This document shows, in pieces, positions 5,900 through 7,010 of a stretch of 7,010 nt of DNA. The position numbers were made by a program, and so were the translations under genes. The notes under the pieces are model-generated. The model did no database searches, was not told the DNA's origin, and saw only the letters and a program-made list of their open reading frames with translations. The DNA is from Flavobacteriaceae bacterium (lineage in GTDB: Bacteria > Bacteroidota > Bacteroidia > Flavobacteriales > Flavobacteriaceae): assembly GCA_026992695.1 (NCBI GenBank), contig JALWYP010000158.1, positions 1 to 7,010 of the forward strand, given 5' to 3'. Position 1 is the first letter of the stretch; each line of letters starts with the position of its first letter.

Positions 5900-7009
5900 A
5901 TGACTGAAGTTACCACTTTTTATATCCTCTCGCATATTTTTATTTCATTTATTGGTGGTATTTTATTACTCGCCTTATGGTTTCAAATTAGAAAACAGTT
6001 TAAGCAAATTTTAGAAGAAAATGAACAAGAAAAACGCGTTGACAAAGGTTTGCTTTATTTAAGTTTAGCAATGTTTGTATGGGTAGCTTCTGGAATTTGG
6101 GCTTATTTAGGAAATTCTATTCCGTTTAAGGATAACTCCATCTTTCAACTAGGAATTCATTTATTATCCCTACTCAATAACCTCTTTTTATTGTTGGCAT
6201 TGTTCTATTTTTATTATGCTCCAAAATTTATCTACAACAACAAAAAGAACATAAAAATCATTATTGTTTTAATTACGTTTACTTCAATCATCACAATTAT
6301 ATTATCCTATTTTAATATTTCAAATTCATCAACAAACCTATTAATAGAAGGTGTCCCAGATTTATTAGTAACTGCTTTCTTATGTTATTTATTGGCTGTT
6401 TCATTTTATAGAACCTTTGTTCATAGAGGGCTTAAAGTAGTAGGATATGTTTCTTTATTAATTATTATTTTGGTATTTATTTCTCAAATTTCTGGTGTTT
6501 TCTTAGATTTTGGAACTGATTTTTCAAACAATTTTTTAAAGATTATAGCCAAGACTTCTTTGATTGCTATCTTTTTGGTATTAGCAACTTCTTGGGTAAT
6601 TAGACTTGCCAATATGCCAAAACCCAATGAAATGGTGATTCAGTTTTTAGATTGGGGATTGGTAAAAATTAGCATTCCCACTAAAGGAATTTTTAATCAA
6701 ACCATCGACTTTAAATCCAAGACAACCCAATATAAAAATTTACTGAAATTTGCAGTTAGAAGAAAATTATCTGAAAACAAACAACAAAGCATTCAAGTTG
6801 GTTTGGCAGGAGAGATAAAAAACCAAACATATTTAACAAGAATTATAGATAACATCAACTCAATATTACAACTCAAGAAGGACAAACAGCTTGAAAGATC
6901 CGATTTATTTACCTTTATTGGCGAAGGTAAATACCGCTTACGCATCATCCCCGAAAACATAATTATAGATAACACCTTACTTGAAGAGTTTAAACAAAAC
7001 TCACTATAA
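5900..7009 (+). CDS. Uncharacterised protein with seven predicted transmembrane segments and a cytoplasmic C-terminal domain
   Basis: I do not recognise this 369-residue protein as a named family. Hydrophobic segments lie at about 5-30, 48-70, 82-106, 117-138, 148-170, 178-202 and 212-236. Basic residues fall in the loops after segments 1, 3, 5 and 7 (RKQFKQ, NNKKNIK, RTFVHRGLK, RLANMPK), while the other loops are short and acidic or polar. By the positive-inside rule the N-terminus is outside and the C-terminus inside. The soluble tail (237-369) has mixed helix/strand character. Its end, a helix LTRIIDNINSILQ (312-324) followed by FTFIGEGKYRLRI (337-349), loosely recalls the last helix and wing of OmpR-type winged-helix domains; this is speculative. 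The layout fits a membrane sensor or receptor, but no kinase, cyclase or response-regulator motif is present. The 2-nt gap after the ACMSD-like gene suggests translational coupling. The stop codon lies one base from the window end, so the gene is complete. Confidence 0.75.
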   Translation: MTEVTTFYILSHIFISFIGGILLLALWFQIRKQFKQILEENEQEKRVDKGLLYLSLAMFVWVASGIWAYLGNSIPFKDNSIFQLGIHLLSLLNNLFLLLALFYFYYAPKFIYNNKKNIKIIIVLITFTSIITIILSYFNISNSSTNLLIEGVPDLLVTAFLCYLLAVSFYRTFVHRGLKVVGYVSLLIIILVFISQISGVFLDFGTDFSNNFLKIIAKTSLIAIFLVLATSWVIRLANMPKPNEMVIQFLDWGLVKISIPTKGIFNQTIDFKSKTTQYKNLLKFAVRRKLSENKQQSIQVGLAGEIKNQTYLTRIIDNINSILQLKKDKQLERSDLFTFIGEGKYRLRIIPENIIIDNTLLEEFKQNSL

Positions 7010-7010
7010 T

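Noticed and set aside
6793..6975. Minus-strand open frame inside the membrane-protein gene
   Set aside because: It is antisense to the tail of the seven-helix protein, short, and without supporting signals.

Overview
The window looks like chromosomal DNA of a member of the Flavobacteriaceae (Bacteroidota). It is AT-rich and has A-rich start regions instead of Shine-Dalgarno sites. It also carries -7 boxes close to the flavobacterial TAnnTTTG consensus and a TonB-dependent receptor paired with a DUF4249 lipoprotein. This assignment rests on protein character and promoter style, not on a database search.

Layout. Positions 1-42 (minus strand) hold the first 14 codons of a gene that runs off the left edge. 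Its start resembles the N-terminal domain of ClpC/ClpA-type ATPases, and a good -7 box precedes it. A divergent intergenic stretch (43-318) carries an 11-bp inverted repeat and a candidate plus-strand promoter. Next come five complete plus-strand genes. (1) 319-1167 encodes a short-chain dehydrogenase/reductase (SDR)-fold protein with an unexpected lipoprotein leader and a degenerate catalytic tetrad. It is followed 2 nt after its stop by a GC-rich element with several possible stems (1170-1244). (2) 1369-3711 encodes a TonB-dependent outer-membrane receptor. (3) 3723-4595 encodes its DUF4249 partner lipoprotein, 11 nt downstream. (4) 4809-5897 encodes an amidohydrolase of the ACMSD (2-amino-3-carboxymuconate-6-semialdehyde decarboxylase) type, with all metal ligands and a probable promoter of its own. 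(5) 5900-7009 encodes a protein with seven predicted membrane segments and a cytoplasmic tail of about 130 residues, starting 2 nt after the ACMSD stop.

How the genes may work together. The receptor and DUF4249 protein form a probable envelope uptake pair of unknown substrate. The ACMSD-like enzyme points to tryptophan/3-hydroxyanthranilate catabolism through the kynurenine route. SDRs similar to the first gene are, as far as I recall, often found near such genes in flavobacteria, but no other gene of the route is visible here. The most unusual items are the lipoprotein-leader SDR with a non-canonical active site, the element just after it, and the uncharacterised seven-helix membrane protein apparently translated together with the ACMSD-like enzyme. 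I see no mobile element, CRISPR array, tRNA or rRNA.
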